64,000 nt of DNA from Ilyobacter_A sp963675185 (lineage in GTDB: Bacteria > Fusobacteriota > Fusobacteriia > Fusobacteriales > Fusobacteriaceae). The notes beneath the pieces were generated by a model that saw only the letters and a program-made list of their open reading frames with translations, did not search any database and was not told the DNA's origin. The DNA lies in contig CAXXOH010000002.1 in assembly GCA_963675185.2 (NCBI GenBank), positions 310,001 to 374,000 on the forward strand, written 5' to 3'. Shown piece by piece: positions 1 through 9,158 of this stretch (the stretch's first letter is position 1; each line of letters opens with the position of its first letter). A program made the position numbers and the translations under genes.

Positions 1-65
1 TATTATAGACTTTATAACCAAGAATTTAGTTAAGAATTAAAAAATAGAGGGATATTCACCTATGT

Positions 66-452
66 TTATAACTCCTCTACCACCTTTTTTAACTTTTCCC
101 GAACTTGCATGGCAACTTCACTCAGATTAGGGTTTTCAACAGCCAGCATAGATGCAACAGGGTCTACGGCGGCTACTTCCACGACTCCCGCTGAAAGTTC
201 CTGCACGACCACGTTACACGGCAGCATAGTCCCTATCTTGTCTTCAGACAGAAGCGCCTTATAGGCTAGAGGCGGGTTGCACGCACCCAGTATTCTGTAT
301 TTTTTAAACTCAACATCCAACTTCTCCTTCAGAGCCTTTTTAACGTCAATTTCTGTAAGGATGCCAAACCCCTCCTTTTTTAGTTCCTCCTTTACCTTTA
401 TAATAACTTCATCAAATTCACCATCAATAGTTTTACTGAAATAATAGTCCAA
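66..452 (-). CDS. DUF302 family protein
   Basis: A 128-residue soluble protein of the DUF302 family. No enzymatic role is established for the family; members often occur as single small proteins. The DUF302 signature is visible in the centre, with ILGACNPPLAYKAL (about residues 54-67) followed by IGTMLPCNVVVQEL. The single cysteines in these two segments are typical of the family. The start is TTG rather than ATG. It is preceded at a good distance by GGAGGGG, and no better start lies downstream before the conserved region. There is no signal peptide or membrane segment. It appears monocistronic, with divergently oriented DNA upstream. The family call is firm; the function is unknown. Confidence 0.85.
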   Translation of the reverse strand: MDYYFSKTIDGEFDEVIIKVKEELKKEGFGILTEIDVKKALKEKLDVEFKKYRILGACNPPLAYKALLSEDKIGTMLPCNVVVQELSAGVVEVAAVDPVASMLAVENPNLSEVAMQVREKLKKVVEEL

Positions 453-753
453 AACAACCCCTCCTTTTTAAAACGAATAAAATAAATCTAAATTATTCAA
501 TACATATTAATACAAGGATTGTCCTTTATTTCCTAGAATAATAAATTGAAAAATAATCCTAGTCTTTAAGATATCGTTCCTTAAATGTTTCCTCTAGATC
601 TTCCGACTAAAAAATATATACATGTCCAACTTTTTTTGGTCAACACACTTTGACAGCAGCCGATAAAAAGCTTGGATTTTGTATTTTCCAATAGATGCAT
701 TTTTTATCTACTGCAACTCTTTAAAACCCAAGACTTTTTAAGGAGGTTATAAT
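453..753. other. intergenic gap, no gene recognised
   Basis: This is the divergent region between the DUF302 gene (leftward) and the antiporter gene (rightward). It is AT-rich, and no open frame with a ribosome binding site was found on either strand. A TTGACA hexamer at about 648 has no convincing -10 partner at 16-18 bp, so no promoter is called. Confidence 0.6.
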
Positions 754-1707
754 ATGCTTAAGTTTCTTTTTTTACTGCTGGGCTTCGTCCCGCTGCTGTA
801 TGGTGCGAATTTCCTGGTGGATGGCGCCTCTTCCCTGGCAAAAAAATTTAAAATCCCCAGCATGGTAATAGGGCTTACCGTGGTCGCTTTCGGCACCTCT
901 ACCCCGGAGCTGCTTGTAAATGTGTTCAGTTCCGTGCAAAAGGTAAGCGACATAAGTTTGGGAAACGTTATCGGTAGCAACATATTCAATATCGCCGCCA
1001 TACTTGGCATAACCTCTATTCTAAAGAACCTAACTGTAAAAACAAACACCACCTGGAAAGAGATCCCCATGGCCCTACTGTCCGCTATTTTGATTTTTGT
1101 GATGATAAATGACTCCACAATTGAAAAAGATAAAGTCTCAGAACTTTCCAGGATAGACGGGATAATTTTGCTGTCATTTTTCATTATTTTCATCTCGTAC
1201 ACTTTTTCTCTTATGCGTTCTGGAAGTTTTGAGGAAGATGTATCTATAAGAGAATACTCAACACTTAAATCAGTCGCCTTGGTAATTATAGGCCTTGTGC
1301 TGCTTATAAGCGGCGGAAGGATTATTGTGCTATTTGCCGTGGTTGTTGCTAAATCTATAGGTATTCCTGAAAGGGTGGTAGCACTGACCATCGTGTCTAT
1401 AGGCACCTCCTTGCCGGAGTTAGCCACCTCTATTTCAGCAGTACTTAAAAACAACGTGGATATAGCAATAGGCAACGTTGTGGGTTCTAATATTTTCAAT
1501 GCGTTCCTAGTGCTGGGCTTGTCTTCTACAATCTATCCCGTACCGCTCACAGACGGGGCAGTTTTAGACCTGCTAGTCAATATCTTCCTGAGTTTTCTTT
1601 TGTTTGTTTTTGTGTTTTCGGGTAAGGGGAGAATGATAGAGAGGTGGGAAGGAATTCTGTTCGTCTCCATCTACATAAGCTATTTGACATATTTGATAAT
1701 TCACTAG
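754..1707 (+). CDS. CaxA/YrbG-type Ca2+/Na+ antiporter
   Basis: A 317-residue integral membrane protein of the cation/Ca2+ exchanger (CaCA) superfamily, expected to exchange Ca2+ for Na+ or H+ across the inner membrane. The inverted duplication typical of the family is clear. The first alpha repeat has VAFGTSTPELLVN (about residues 48-60) followed by GNVIGSNIFN. The second has SIGTSLPELATS (about residues 215-226) followed by GNVVGSNIFN. The acidic residue of each xTPE/LPE motif is the expected ion ligand. The gene has about ten hydrophobic segments. The ATG start is supported by AAGGAGG at eight bases. It is a single-gene unit ending at a shared bidirectional terminator. Ion specificity cannot be read from sequence alone. 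Confidence 0.92.
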   Translation: MLKFLFLLLGFVPLLYGANFLVDGASSLAKKFKIPSMVIGLTVVAFGTSTPELLVNVFSSVQKVSDISLGNVIGSNIFNIAAILGITSILKNLTVKTNTTWKEIPMALLSAILIFVMINDSTIEKDKVSELSRIDGIILLSFFIIFISYTFSLMRSGSFEEDVSIREYSTLKSVALVIIGLVLLISGGRIIVLFAVVVAKSIGIPERVVALTIVSIGTSLPELATSISAVLKNNVDIAIGNVVGSNIFNAFLVLGLSSTIYPVPLTDGAVLDLLVNIFLSFLLFVFVFSGKGRMIERWEGILFVSIYISYLTYLIIH

Positions 1708-1737
1708 ACTTTTCAGTTTGAGGTTAGTCAAAAAAAC

Positions 1738-1773
1738 AAAAACTGCCTGATTAAGTATCAAAGCAGTTTTTTG
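1738..1773. terminator. bidirectional intrinsic terminator
   Basis: An AAAACTGC stem arm and a GCAGTTTT arm are separated by a 16-base loop and flanked by A- and T-runs. It can stop the rightward antiporter gene. On the other strand it overlaps the end of the degraded zntB gene. Confidence 0.75.
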
Positions 1774-2690
1774 TTTTTAAATAGTATATATTCAATTACT
1801 GCCAGTATAGCTATGATAGCACACACAATCCAAAATGCTACACCGCTATTCACTCCCGGCACGCCTCCTACATTTATCCCCAAAAGTCCAGTTAAAAATC
1901 CCAGGGGCAGAAATATGGTGGCTATTATAGACATGATATACATTGCCTGATTCATCTGGTGGGTTATCCTGTTATTAAGCTCTTCCTGGGTGACCATAGC
2001 CCTATCTTTTACGACATCTTTTATTATCTGCATAAGCTTCTCATATGCCTCACGGTGCTCCACTTTGTACTCATCCAAGAGGTACCCGCTCTTTTCAAAC
2101 TGCAAAGACAGCAGCACCTCCTTCTGAGGCACTATGAACTTATGCCTATTAGCATCCTACTGAAAGAGGCTATTTTGGCCTAAGATCGCTTGCGTAGGCA
2201 ACTAATATCTGGTCCTCTATACTCTCTACCCTTTCATATATGTGGGATACTATGTCATCCGTCCTATAGGTCACCCTATACAGTATCTTTATAAGTATCT
2301 CGCTTGGGGTAAGTGGCCGGTCGAGACCTTTCAGTTCTTCTCTAACATCCTCTACGGCACGGGCTCTCGTTATTAGCCTGTTCTTGTCCATGCGTGGAGT
2401 GCTACCGTGTCCTCTGGGTCCTCGCCTGGGTTGAAGTTTATAGCCCTCATGGTGAAAAGTAGTATCCCGTCGCTCATTGAAAGGGTTCTGGGTCTTGTGT
2501 CGTCATCAAGGAGGGCGTCGCATATATGTTCCTCCAGGCCGCTTCTTTCGTAAAGCCACCTTTTGGCATTTTCATTTTTAAAGTCCAGATGCACCCAAGT
2601 CTTAGTGTCCTCGGATTTTTCTACCGTACTGAGGCCCGAGCTTTCCAAAGCAACAACTTCATTGAGATAGTATGCAAATATAACTCCTTC
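1758..2690 (-). pseudogene. zntB: zntB-like CorA-family Zn2+ transporter, frameshifted
   Basis: Three leftward fragments in different frames together make one CorA/ZntB-type metal transporter. The N-terminal fragment (2373-2648) ends ...DTVALHAW. The next (2170-2391) begins DKNRLITRARAVEDVREEL and fits directly after it if one base is missing near 2389. The C-terminal fragment (1758-2132) carries the two membrane helices and GINVGGVPG, the ZntB form of the CorA GMN motif. The join at about 2130-2180 is also out of frame, with stop codons in each frame. The 5' end is unclear: AAGGAGTT lies near 2690, but the ATG behind it is out of frame with the conserved start. Intact ZntB is about 325 residues, so all parts are present but unreadable. 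A sequencing error could explain one break, hardly all. Confidence 0.85.
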
Positions 2691-2730
2691 CCGTAAAATT
2701 TTACTGTATCACCTTTTTATACGGCTTAGA

Positions 2731-3606
2731 TTATTTGACTTCCTCTTTATTTTTAAACACAACGGTTCTATAAGGGAATGGTATCTCTATTCCCTCCCTG
2801 TCAAACCTTTGCTTTATGCTCTTGTTTAAGTCGCATTTCAGCCTAAATCCAGACGGGCTGTCCTTGGTCCATACCCATGCCTTTAGGTTCACCGATGAAT
2901 CTCCGAAGCCTACCAGCCTTACACTAACCGGGGGATCCCCTGCGGCGAGCTCTTCCGGTGTCCTGTTGTCTAAAAAGAACTCGTGCTTAAGAGATTCTTC
3001 CTTCATTATATCCATGGCCTTTTCCACATCAGAGTCATAGCTTATTCCAATTTGTATATGGTTGCACACCTTGTCCTCTACTATATTAGAATTTTCTATT
3101 ATCTCGCTACTTATTACCGAGTTTGGCACAACTATCCTTTTGTTCTCAAACGTCCTTATAAGGGTGTGCCTGAGTGTTATGTCTTCTACTACCCCAAACG
3201 TGTCATTGCCCACAAACTTTATCCTATCCCCTATCCTAAATGGCTTGAAGACTGCTATGAATATTCCGCTGACTATGTTTGAGAAAGCCTGTTGGGATGC
3301 AAAACCTATTATAATCGCAAGAACGCCAGACCCTGCAAAAATCGATACTACCAGGCTTCTGAACGCCGGTATTGTATATATGGAAAAGAGTATTCCGACG
3401 AAATAGATTATACCACTCAAAAAGTGCTTTAGAAAAGTAAACTGTGTCGGGTCCGTCTCCTCAAACTTGTGGTTTTTATCCATCATTTTCTTGAAAAACT
3501 TCACCGCCAATACCGTAAAGACTACGGCTAATAAAAACGATATCAACCTTATGAAAAAATCCAATATCGTCTTTTCGTTAAATAACCCCATTAACGTATT
3601 CATCAC
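2731..3606 (-). CDS. mscS: MscS-family small-conductance mechanosensitive channel
   Basis: A 291-residue channel that opens under membrane tension to release solutes on hypo-osmotic shock. Three hydrophobic segments precede the cytoplasmic beta domain (about residues 12-38, 58-80 and 88-120). The pore helix has the Gly/Ala-rich pattern GSGVLAIIIGFASQQAFSN, followed by FKPFRIGDRI, which opens the MscS beta domain. The length matches E. coli MscS (286 residues). Two adjacent start codons are possible, GTG at 3606 and ATG at 3603, both behind AAGGAG. It stands alone between the zntB remnant and the diguanylate cyclase. Confidence 0.93.
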   Translation of the reverse strand: MMNTLMGLFNEKTILDFFIRLISFLLAVVFTVLAVKFFKKMMDKNHKFEETDPTQFTFLKHFLSGIIYFVGILFSIYTIPAFRSLVVSIFAGSGVLAIIIGFASQQAFSNIVSGIFIAVFKPFRIGDRIKFVGNDTFGVVEDITLRHTLIRTFENKRIVVPNSVISSEIIENSNIVEDKVCNHIQIGISYDSDVEKAMDIMKEESLKHEFFLDNRTPEELAAGDPPVSVRLVGFGDSSVNLKAWVWTKDSPSGFRLKCDLNKSIKQRFDREGIEIPFPYRTVVFKNKEEVK

Positions 3607-3777
3607 TTCTATGCAACTCCTTTTTGATTAAAAATTTATTTTATTTAAAAAATAACGCTCTCATAAAAACTACAGAAGTCTTATTAGGCGGTCTTTTCCT
3701 ATATAAAACCTCTATAGTTAGTACCTAACTTCAATACAAAATCCTTCTTAAAAACATGAACCCTTGCCCCATCGTTA

Positions 3778-5382
3778 CTAAAAAAAGCAATATCCATTTT
3801 TATAGCTATTCTTAGCCCTATACATGGCTATGTCTGCATTTTTTAATAAGGTACCATAATTAGACCCATTTTCTGGATATAACGAGATCCCTATGCTTGC
3901 AGAAATCACTATCCCTTTGCCCTTGATATCAAAGGGCTTCTTCAGTATTCCAAGAACTCTGTCACAAATATATTGTATTTCTTCCAAACCGGAGAACCGG
4001 CTGACAATTATAGAAAACTCGTCCCCGCCTAAACGAAATATGCTTATGTTTTCAGGCAGCTTTTTCTTCATTCGCTTCGCTACTTTAATAAGTAGTCTGT
4101 CCCCTACCTGGTGTCCATAGATGTCGTTTACCTCTTTGAAATAGTCAAGGTCTATATAAAGAAGAGCTATTTTCGAAAAATGTTTTTCTCCTTGTGAAAT
4201 CATATGATTCAAGCTATCTATAAACATTTTCCTGTTTGGCAGATTAGTCAGGGAATCGTAGTATGCCAGGTGCCTCATCGCCTTTTCGGCTTTTTTTCGC
4301 GTAGTGACATCGTGTATAATAGCGAAATAGCTTTTTTTATTCCGGAACATTATAATCCCTGTATGAACCTCGACGTCTCTTAATCTTCCGTCAGACAACC
4401 TATGTTTAAACAAAATTGCCCTCTCACCTCTGGATTCTGCCTCCTTTATCTTGACATAAATCTCCTCTTCGCTGAGTGTGTTCAAATCCGTTATATGCAT
4501 TTTTGAAAGCTCTTCCTGAGTCCAACCATAATACTCACTTGCTGCTGGGTTAGCGTGTATAATATTTCTAGTTTCGAAGTCCACTATAAGCATTACTGCA
4601 TGGTGGTTTTCAAATATATTTCGATATGCTTCTTCTTTTTCTCTGACTATTTCCTCCACCTTTTTTTGCCTTGAGATGTCATAAAGAGTCCCATTTATAA
4701 TATTATTTTTCCCGTCATATTCAGCCACTGAATGTACTGTGATAAGCTCCCCGTTGCTCTGATTTTCAACCTTGAATTCAACATCATACGGCATACCTTT
4801 TTCCAACATGTCTACCAATGCCTTGTCCAGCATTTCTCTGTATCGAGGAAGAGGTACCTTTTTAATTTCAGAGAGTGTTAAGTTGCCCTTCTCTAGACCG
4901 TATATATTTCTTGCGCCTTTAGAAGCTATAACGGTTTTCTCTGTAAGACTGAGTTCCCAGTATCCAAAACCAGAAATTAACTCAGCTTGTTCATACTGCT
5001 CTTTTCTTTTTTTTAATTTTTTGTTTTCCTCAAATAGTTTCAATGCATTCCTAATTGTAAATCCTGCAACAAATTCACTAGAGCCTTTATAAATGCAGCC
5101 ATAACAAGCTTCATTTTGAAAGCTATCAATTTTATCTACACCTATTTCAGAAGCAAGGTATATTAATGGAACCCCAAAATTAACAAGAATCTCCCGCTCC
5201 TTAATAGACGGCTGTTCTACCTGATCTACATCTATCGCTATCAGATTGACCTCTTTATGTTTTCGATATAACTGGATTAGTTCTAAGTGAGATTTTGCAT
5301 ATATGGTTTCATACCCTAATTTTTTAAACAGTAGCATCTGCTTGCTCGCTGTTTGTCTTTCCCCATTCAACAGTAAAATCAT
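3778..5382 (-). CDS. PAS-PAS-GGDEF diguanylate cyclase
   Basis: A 534-residue soluble signalling protein predicted to make cyclic di-GMP from two GTP. The N-terminal ~110 residues resemble a receiver domain (VNLIAIDVDQ at about residues 45-54) but lack the full acidic pocket. Two PAS domains follow (about 130-240 and 245-368), the second ending in the usual YFAIIHDVTTRKKAEKA linker. The GGDEF domain fills the C terminus, with an intact GGDEF at residues 452-456 and ASIGISLYP downstream. No EAL domain follows. The product-inhibition I-site (RxxD five residues before GGDEF) is replaced by LPEN, so feedback inhibition is probably absent. No membrane segment is seen. The signal sensed is unknown. 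Confidence 0.93.
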   Translation of the reverse strand: MILLLNGERQTASKQMLLFKKLGYETIYAKSHLELIQLYRKHKEVNLIAIDVDQVEQPSIKEREILVNFGVPLIYLASEIGVDKIDSFQNEACYGCIYKGSSEFVAGFTIRNALKLFEENKKLKKRKEQYEQAELISGFGYWELSLTEKTVIASKGARNIYGLEKGNLTLSEIKKVPLPRYREMLDKALVDMLEKGMPYDVEFKVENQSNGELITVHSVAEYDGKNNIINGTLYDISRQKKVEEIVREKEEAYRNIFENHHAVMLIVDFETRNIIHANPAASEYYGWTQEELSKMHITDLNTLSEEEIYVKIKEAESRGERAILFKHRLSDGRLRDVEVHTGIIMFRNKKSYFAIIHDVTTRKKAEKAMRHLAYYDSLTNLPNRKMFIDSLNHMISQGEKHFSKIALLYIDLDYFKEVNDIYGHQVGDRLLIKVAKRMKKKLPENISIFRLGGDEFSIIVSRFSGLEEIQYICDRVLGILKKPFDIKGKGIVISASIGISLYPENGSNYGTLLKNADIAMYRAKNSYKNGYCFF

Positions 5383-5871
5383 TGCTTATCTCTCGCTTTC
5401 TTAAGCTGTATAGCCCGTTCTTTAGCTTCTCTTTTAAACTTTTAGATTAGTTTTTACAATATCCAAGTCAAAATCAGGCATCGATTATTTACACCAACCG
5501 CTTGAATTTCAGCCCCTACCTCGAAGTTATCCACTCAATTACGTACCATATCAATTACTTATCATCCCTTGATTTTTAAATATTATAGCACATCTCATAC
5601 TTTAAATAGTAGTATGAATAATAAAAAAACTGTATTGCCGTTCAAGCTTTAAATCCGCTTTGAGATACCGTGAAACTTGAAAGATTACATACTTAAGTAT
5701 ATTTAATTTTATTTTTCAATTCAAGTATCTGTGAACCGAAGCTTTGACTCTATTTCTATCTGACCTTTAAATTTAAAAAAAATATTTTTATTTCCTGTTA
5801 AAAGGATTTTTACTTTTTATCTGTAATAACTCTATTATAAGCAGCAGAAACATAAATAAGGAGGGAATTTT
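5383..5871. other. 489-bp intergenic gap, no gene recognised
   Basis: This is a divergent promoter region between the diguanylate cyclase and the TM-helix channel gene. It is AT-rich with several stop codons in every frame. A TTTACT/TATTAT pair at about 5811-5840 might be a weak promoter for the rightward gene. No hairpin or repeat stands out. Confidence 0.5.
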
Positions 5872-7338
5872 ATGAATGATTTTAAAAGTATCTTTCAGTT
5901 TACCTTATCGAGCCAGTTGATCTCTGTTATCGGTGCAATACTGATACTGGTAATTGGTCTGATAATCGCTTCCTTTATTGCAAAAAAAGTCGGGAGTCTT
6001 CTCCAAAAGTCATTTGCAGGGAAGTTCTTTCAAGAAAAGATTGCTGGAGATAACAAAGAGCAGGCTCAAGTCTTCTTAAACATCATCATTAAGTTTATCT
6101 ACTACATCATCGTTATCTTTGTAATTATCGCAGCAGCTGAAAAGTTGGGACTTGGAAAGTTTACAGAGCCTTTGACAGATTTTCTAAATTTCATATTCTT
6201 GTATATACCCAATATTCTGGGCGGTGCATTCTTACTTGTTATCACCCTGGTGCTTGCAAAGTTGGCAAAAATGTTAACTTTAAAGGCTTTTGACAAGATC
6301 GAGCTGGATAAAAAACTCAAGGTGGGAGAGGGCACCTCTGTGACCAAAATTTTTGGTGACGTGGTGTACCTGGTTGTATTTTTGATATTTCTACCGGGTG
6401 TACTTTCAGCTTTAAGACTTGACGGAATCTTAGAACCTGTTACCAGCATGATCGACAAATTACTCGGGCACATACCCAATATCCTGGCAGCCGGTATCTT
6501 TCTCTTAATCGGATGGTTCTTAGCTTATAAAATAAGGGATATCGTACAAAATATCCTAGAATCCTTTGATCTGGACGGACGACTCAAAATAGGCGAAAAA
6601 AAGGTATTTGAGGGGAACCTCAGCAAGATTCTAGCAAACATAGTCTACGTTCTAATTCTTATACCTGTTATATCAGCATCATTCAGCTATCTCGGCCTAG
6701 AGTATATCACAGAACCTATTGTCAGAATGATCGAAGTAATTTTTACCTACCTTCCAAAAATAGCTGGAGTTTTGATTATACTATTTGTTGCTTCTTACTT
6801 CGCAAAACTTATAGAAGGAATTGTTACCAACCTTCTCAAAGGGCTTAATTTTGACTCGCAACTGGCTAAAATAGGTCTTAAAACAAAAGAAGATGGCTAC
6901 TCAAAATTAGCAGGGAAAACTACAAAGATAATTATACTTTACTTTGCCATCATCCAATCTATCGATATACTTGACTTCACTATACTCAAGGACCTAAGCC
7001 TAAGCCTCACATTTCTTTTAGGTAAAATACTCCTAGGTATACTAATTATAACCATTGGTATCTACCTATCGACTTTTGCTTCTGACTTCATTAAAAAAAC
7101 AGAGATCAAAAACAAAGAGTCTGTGGCAGCATTTTCCAAAATTGCCATAACAATATTTGTCGGGGCGATGGGCCTTAGACAGATGGGGGTTGCAAACGAG
7201 ATCATAAACATGGCTTTTGGTTTCACACTAGGAGCTGTCGCACTTGGTTTTGCGGTTGCCTTTGGTATAGGTGGAAGAGACATGGCTGCAAAAAAACTTG
7301 AAGAATTGGATAAAAAATGGAAAGAAAAAAATGAGTAA
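5872..7338 (+). CDS. TM-helix-repeat mechanosensitive channel-like protein
   Basis: A 488-residue membrane protein with about ten hydrophobic segments in three similar blocks. Each block has a paired helix unit ending in a segment of the form IPNILGGAFLL (about residues 115), IPNILAAGIFL (about 203) and LPKIAGVLIIL (about 300), the hallmark of the conserved TM-helix repeat family (CmpX-like). The last part carries a short MscS-like pore-lining stretch rich in Gly/Ala (LGAVALGFAVAFGIGG, about 455-470) but no long MscS beta domain. The start is supported by AAGGAGGG. It is a single gene ending in a strong terminator. The family is probable. A channel role is inferred from relatives, and gating has not been shown by anything visible here. 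Confidence 0.8.
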   Translation: MNDFKSIFQFTLSSQLISVIGAILILVIGLIIASFIAKKVGSLLQKSFAGKFFQEKIAGDNKEQAQVFLNIIIKFIYYIIVIFVIIAAAEKLGLGKFTEPLTDFLNFIFLYIPNILGGAFLLVITLVLAKLAKMLTLKAFDKIELDKKLKVGEGTSVTKIFGDVVYLVVFLIFLPGVLSALRLDGILEPVTSMIDKLLGHIPNILAAGIFLLIGWFLAYKIRDIVQNILESFDLDGRLKIGEKKVFEGNLSKILANIVYVLILIPVISASFSYLGLEYITEPIVRMIEVIFTYLPKIAGVLIILFVASYFAKLIEGIVTNLLKGLNFDSQLAKIGLKTKEDGYSKLAGKTTKIIILYFAIIQSIDILDFTILKDLSLSLTFLLGKILLGILIITIGIYLSTFASDFIKKTEIKNKESVAAFSKIAITIFVGAMGLRQMGVANEIINMAFGFTLGAVALGFAVAFGIGGRDMAAKKLEELDKKWKEKNE

Positions 7339-7340
7339 AC

Positions 7341-7372
7341 AAAAAAGCTGCTGTTAATTCAGCAGCTTTTTT
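7341..7372 (+). terminator. intrinsic terminator
   Basis: AAGCTGCTG and CAGCAGCTT form a nine-base-pair stem around TTAATT, followed by a T-run. It ends the TM-helix channel gene three bases after its stop codon. Confidence 0.9.
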
Positions 7373-7412
7373 CATATTAGACTATTACCTTGCTCTTCTT
7401 TTGTATTAATAC

Positions 7413-7702
7413 ATTACTGAATTTATCTACAAAATCTTTTTTGATCACAGAGTCCCATAGAGCTTTTAAAAATGAGTCACACAAAGAAAATACACTAAAG
7501 TAAAAATATTTTTTGTCACGAATTTTCACGGATCACACGGATTTATTAAGCCACTTAGACAATGCTTTATTTCTGTATATTTATAAATTTTCTTACTCTG
7601 TGAAATTCTCTCTTTTTTCTCTGTGCAGCACTATATCCGAAATCTTTTATTTTTCCATTTGTGTCCATTTGTGTGATTCATGACTAAAACAAATATTTTT
7701 TA
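7413..7702 (+). repeat. dispersed A-B-A'-B' intergenic element, copy 1
   Basis: First of five related ~300-bp copies in the window. It begins ATTACTGAATTTAT like copies 3 and 4. It contains GTCACGAATTTTCACGGATC (arm B), a TTTTTTCTCTGTG segment (arm A') and TTTGTGTGATTCATGACT (arm B'). The A arm (CACAGAG-like) is the most decayed here, and the 3' tail seen in copies 2 and 5 is not recognisable. It sits between convergent genes and has no coding potential. Confidence 0.8.
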
Positions 7703-7748
7703 TTATTGCTCCGGGAATTTTAATTTACTCTAAAAGCTATGCCATCCC

Positions 7749-8810
7749 CTAATTAAATGCCTCTGTACGCTTGTTCTCGCTGCTCTCTTTCGCAAGTTCT
7801 ATTATCCTTATAACGTTTCTAGCCTGCTCAGGTGTCACAAATAGCTCCGCTTGACCTGTTATAGCATCGTAGACGTTTTTATAGAAGATACGGTAGTCTC
7901 CCACCTGGCTCTCCACCCTTCCTCTGAAGTGGACCCCCTCCATATCACTATTCAATGTGCCCCACATACTTTCAGGCTCTTTTCCCCACTCTTCTACACT
8001 ATCAGGACTAATTCCCTTTGCCAAATTCCCCTCCTGTACATCCATGCCATACTTTACGAAAGACCCATTTTGACCGTGCAGTATAAATCTGGGCAGATCC
8101 TCTCTGACAAGCATGCCAGCCTTTAGTGTGACCTTTAGCCTGCCATAGTTTAATATCAGCTCAAAGTTGTCGTCTATAAGAGCACCTAGTCTCTGCCTTC
8201 TCATATCCGCAATTACCTCCTTTGGGAGCCCGAAAAGACAGAGTGCCTGGTCTATAAGGTGAGATCCCAAGTCATATAAATTTCCTGAGCCCGGCATATC
8301 GGATTCTTTCCACCTGTCTCTCACCGAATTCCTGAACCTGTCGAAATGTGACTCATATTCCACCAGTTCACCCAGGAAACCTTTTTCGACAATTTTTTTT
8401 ACCGTCAAAAAATCGCTGTCATACCTTCTGTTGTGGTGTACGCTTATTATCTTCCCCACTTTTTTCGCCACTTCTATAAGTTCATCTGCTTCTGATGTGC
8501 TCACCGTAAACGGCTTGTCCACCACTACGTTTTTACCCGCCATAAGGCAACTCTTGGCAACCCCGTAGTGAGCGTAGTTTGGCGTGGCTACCACCACAAG
8601 CTCTATATCATCGTCTTCTAATATGGATTTTAAATCTCCAACAATTTCTGCTGATGGGTACCTGCTGCTTGCATCGGCAGCTCTTTCTGGGTTATTGACC
8701 AGTATCTTAGAGATTCCCAATCCAGGAATACTTTGTATAATAGGTGCGTGAAAAACCCTTCCACCCATACCGTAACCTATCAGTGCTACTTTTAACTGCT
8801 TTTTTTCCAT
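7749..8810 (-). CDS. Gfo/Idh/MocA-family oxidoreductase
   Basis: A 353-residue NAD(P)-dependent oxidoreductase probably acting on a sugar, inositol or similar polyol. The N-terminal Rossmann fold starts VALIGYGMGGRVFHAP (about residues 8-23). The family EKP motif appears as VVDKPFTVS (about 95-103), with Lys as the expected catalytic residue. The C-terminal substrate domain contains DLGSHLIDQ (about 180-188), with the conserved His. The overall layout and GSFVKYGMD segment are like the YdgJ/scyllo-inositol dehydrogenase branch, but the substrate cannot be fixed. There are no sugar-pathway neighbours. ATG follows GGGGAGGAAA. Confidence 0.9.
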   Translation of the reverse strand: MEKKQLKVALIGYGMGGRVFHAPIIQSIPGLGISKILVNNPERAADASSRYPSAEIVGDLKSILEDDDIELVVVATPNYAHYGVAKSCLMAGKNVVVDKPFTVSTSEADELIEVAKKVGKIISVHHNRRYDSDFLTVKKIVEKGFLGELVEYESHFDRFRNSVRDRWKESDMPGSGNLYDLGSHLIDQALCLFGLPKEVIADMRRQRLGALIDDNFELILNYGRLKVTLKAGMLVREDLPRFILHGQNGSFVKYGMDVQEGNLAKGISPDSVEEWGKEPESMWGTLNSDMEGVHFRGRVESQVGDYRIFYKNVYDAITGQAELFVTPEQARNVIRIIELAKESSENKRTEAFN

Positions 8811-9158
8811 TTTCCTCCCCCTAAACTAGTTTGATTCGTACAAAACACCATATGCTGTGATAAATGTTGAATAGGTTTAAAGTTTCGCAATAGTTTTATA
8901 TCTAAATATATAATGATTTTAAATTAAAGTCAAAACTCTTTAAGCAGTTTTAATTAAAATAGGGTGTATTTACAACTCCTGTAATACCTCTCAAATCTTA
9001 AATGAAAATAAAGCTATTGATATTCCCGTCAGTTTAATGATATTATTATAATTACAATAATTGGGTGCACCAGGCATGCCTCTACCATAAAAATATTTAC
9101 TACAGGGATGTCGGGAGTATTTTAACGTTAGCTTTTTTGATATGTTAAGGAGAACTAT
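8811..9158. other. divergent intergenic gap with two adjacent palindromes
   Basis: There is no open frame here. Two 8-bp perfect palindromes lie side by side, GGTGCACC (9064-9071) and GGCATGCC (9073-9080), upstream of the NADH pyrophosphatase gene. They could be an operator, but nothing else supports that. Confidence 0.4.

Noticed and set aside
747..1499. 250-codon minus-strand frame opposite the antiporter gene
   Set aside because: Mirror of a membrane-protein gene; no start signal and the plus-strand gene has clear family motifs.
9064..9080. Adjacent GGTGCACC and GGCATGCC palindromes as an operator
   Set aside because: Both are short restriction-site-like palindromes; no regulator gene or second copy supports a role, so only mentioned in the gap entry.
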